The notes under the pieces are model-generated. The model made no database searches, was not told the origin of the DNA, and saw only the letters and a program-made list of their open reading frames with translations. 64,000 nucleotides of DNA from Metellina segmentata (Eukaryota; Arthropoda; Arachnida; Araneae; Tetragnathidae), in assembly GCA_947359465.1 (NCBI GenBank), contig OX375880.1, positions 22,830,714 to 22,894,713 of the forward strand, written 5' to 3'. The position numbers and the translations under genes were made by a program. Shown here piece after piece: positions 63,191 through 64,000 of the stretch (positions are counted from its first letter, which is position 1; the number at the start of each line of letters is the position of its first letter).

Positions 63191-64000
63191 GAGAAAGGAA
63201 TCAAAAAATCTTTTTGTTGATTAAAGAAGTTACTTATCGTTTGAAGAAACATAACCGAGAACATTCGACATAATGTTTTGCTATTAGGTGTTTCTTCGAA
63301 AATATCCACATGGTAAATGGCTGCATGTTCTGGAGAATGAGAATTAAGATTATCTATGCAAAATATGTCAAATGAAGCGATTATTTGAAGCTTCGATTTT
63401 CTTATGATAGAAAAAACTAAAGCACATTTTCCGATCAAACGATTTCGAGATTAGAACTTTATGCGTAAAAAGAAAAAAATCGTTTTCTCTTCAGTGGAAA
63501 ACTGTTACAAGAGACCAAGAATCTTAGCAGATACTGAAATATTGTATTGTTTACGGAAGATATATAACTTATATGAGCTAGTTTTTGTATAATGTGCATT
63601 GCCTGATTTTTGATACGACTCGTCTAAGAAAAGTTGTTTATTAGACTGTTTAAATGGTGAAAGCGGTTTTGAGGGAAAATTTATCGTGGAATTTTGAGTC
63701 GCAAAATTGAAAACTGAAATCCACACGAATGAACCATTTCTTCATAGATACTAAACGGTTTTTACAGTTAAATCTTCAAGTAGAAACCCTTATTTAAATA
63801 TTGTTTAACGATTAAACTCGCGGAGAGATTAACAGTCATTGCAATATTGCTAGAACTTTTCCACCTTTAACCACCAAGAACTCTTTCTTTCTCATCTGGT
63901 ATGAAGACACAACTATTCTATTTTATGCATTAAGAAGGACAAAGTACTAAATAGAACACTTCAGAATAAGATACATTTTCAACGGAAGCAGAAAAGGAAA
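63191..64000. other. AT-rich sequence, nothing recognised
   Basis: Possible intron of the gene suggested by the CpG-rich block. Open frames on the minus strand (63154-63438, 63505-63726) have no recognisable domain. Confidence 0.4.

Overview
This is an AT-rich, intron-bearing eukaryotic window. It is most likely from an arthropod and probably a spider or related arachnid. The two conserved genes have animal-type exon/intron structure, with GT..AG introns and AATAAA signals. The transposon load is of the arthropod kind: several Tc1/mariner groups whose transposase wording resembles, from memory and unchecked, families abundant in orb-weaver spiders, plus hAT, Helitron, pogo-like and tRNA-derived SINE families. 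The species assignment is inference.

Only two host genes can be supported, both on the + strand. The 3' two coding exons of the histone chaperone ASF1 lie at 1653-2859; its 5' exons must lie upstream of the window. A complete seven-exon RCL1 gene (RNA 3'-phosphate cyclase-like, small-subunit rRNA processing) lies at 12444-20923. Its exons sum to 1113 nt, giving 370 codons and a stop with every junction in frame. An orphan exon-like open stretch at 4748-4950 is not recognised. A CpG-rich segment at 62330-63014 followed by a good donor site could be the promoter and first exon of a gene running off the right end.

The rest is mostly layered mobile DNA. 1-872: broken Tc1. 3374-3934 and 9320-10510: hAT-type elements. 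5900-7731: a SINE split by a hAT element that itself holds a Helitron. RCL1 intron 3 carries a pogo-like element with eight copies of a 16-bp terminal motif. 21.0-21.8 kb: LINE RNase H remnant. 22.4-23.3 and 31.9-32.8 kb: two copies of one internally deleted Tc1. 28.67-32.79 kb: three different TA-target transposons inserted within about 40 bp of each other. 35.6-36.4 kb: an array of ACATCGATGT palindromes. 37.26-40.70 kb: a hAT element containing a SINE and a Tc1, the Tc1 itself split by another inverted-repeat element. 41.7-43.1 kb: nearly intact Tc1. 44.0 and 48.3 kb: a second pair of Tc1 copies sharing one deletion. 45.08-46.63 and 51.08-52.67 kb: Helitrons. 49.4-50.7 and 54.4-55.8 kb: related Tc1 copies. 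58.57-60.07 kb: a young, apparently intact mariner-like (DD41D) transposon with 121-bp inverted repeats.

The most abundant repeat is a tRNA-derived SINE (about 20 copies or fragments, called SINE-A here). Its shared body occurs with at least two tRNA-like heads and at least two kinds of 3' end, and short 5'-truncated copies have perfect target duplications. Two further tRNA-like SINE families (SINE-B, SINE-C) are present. No CRISPR array, rRNA gene or convincing functional tRNA gene was seen.
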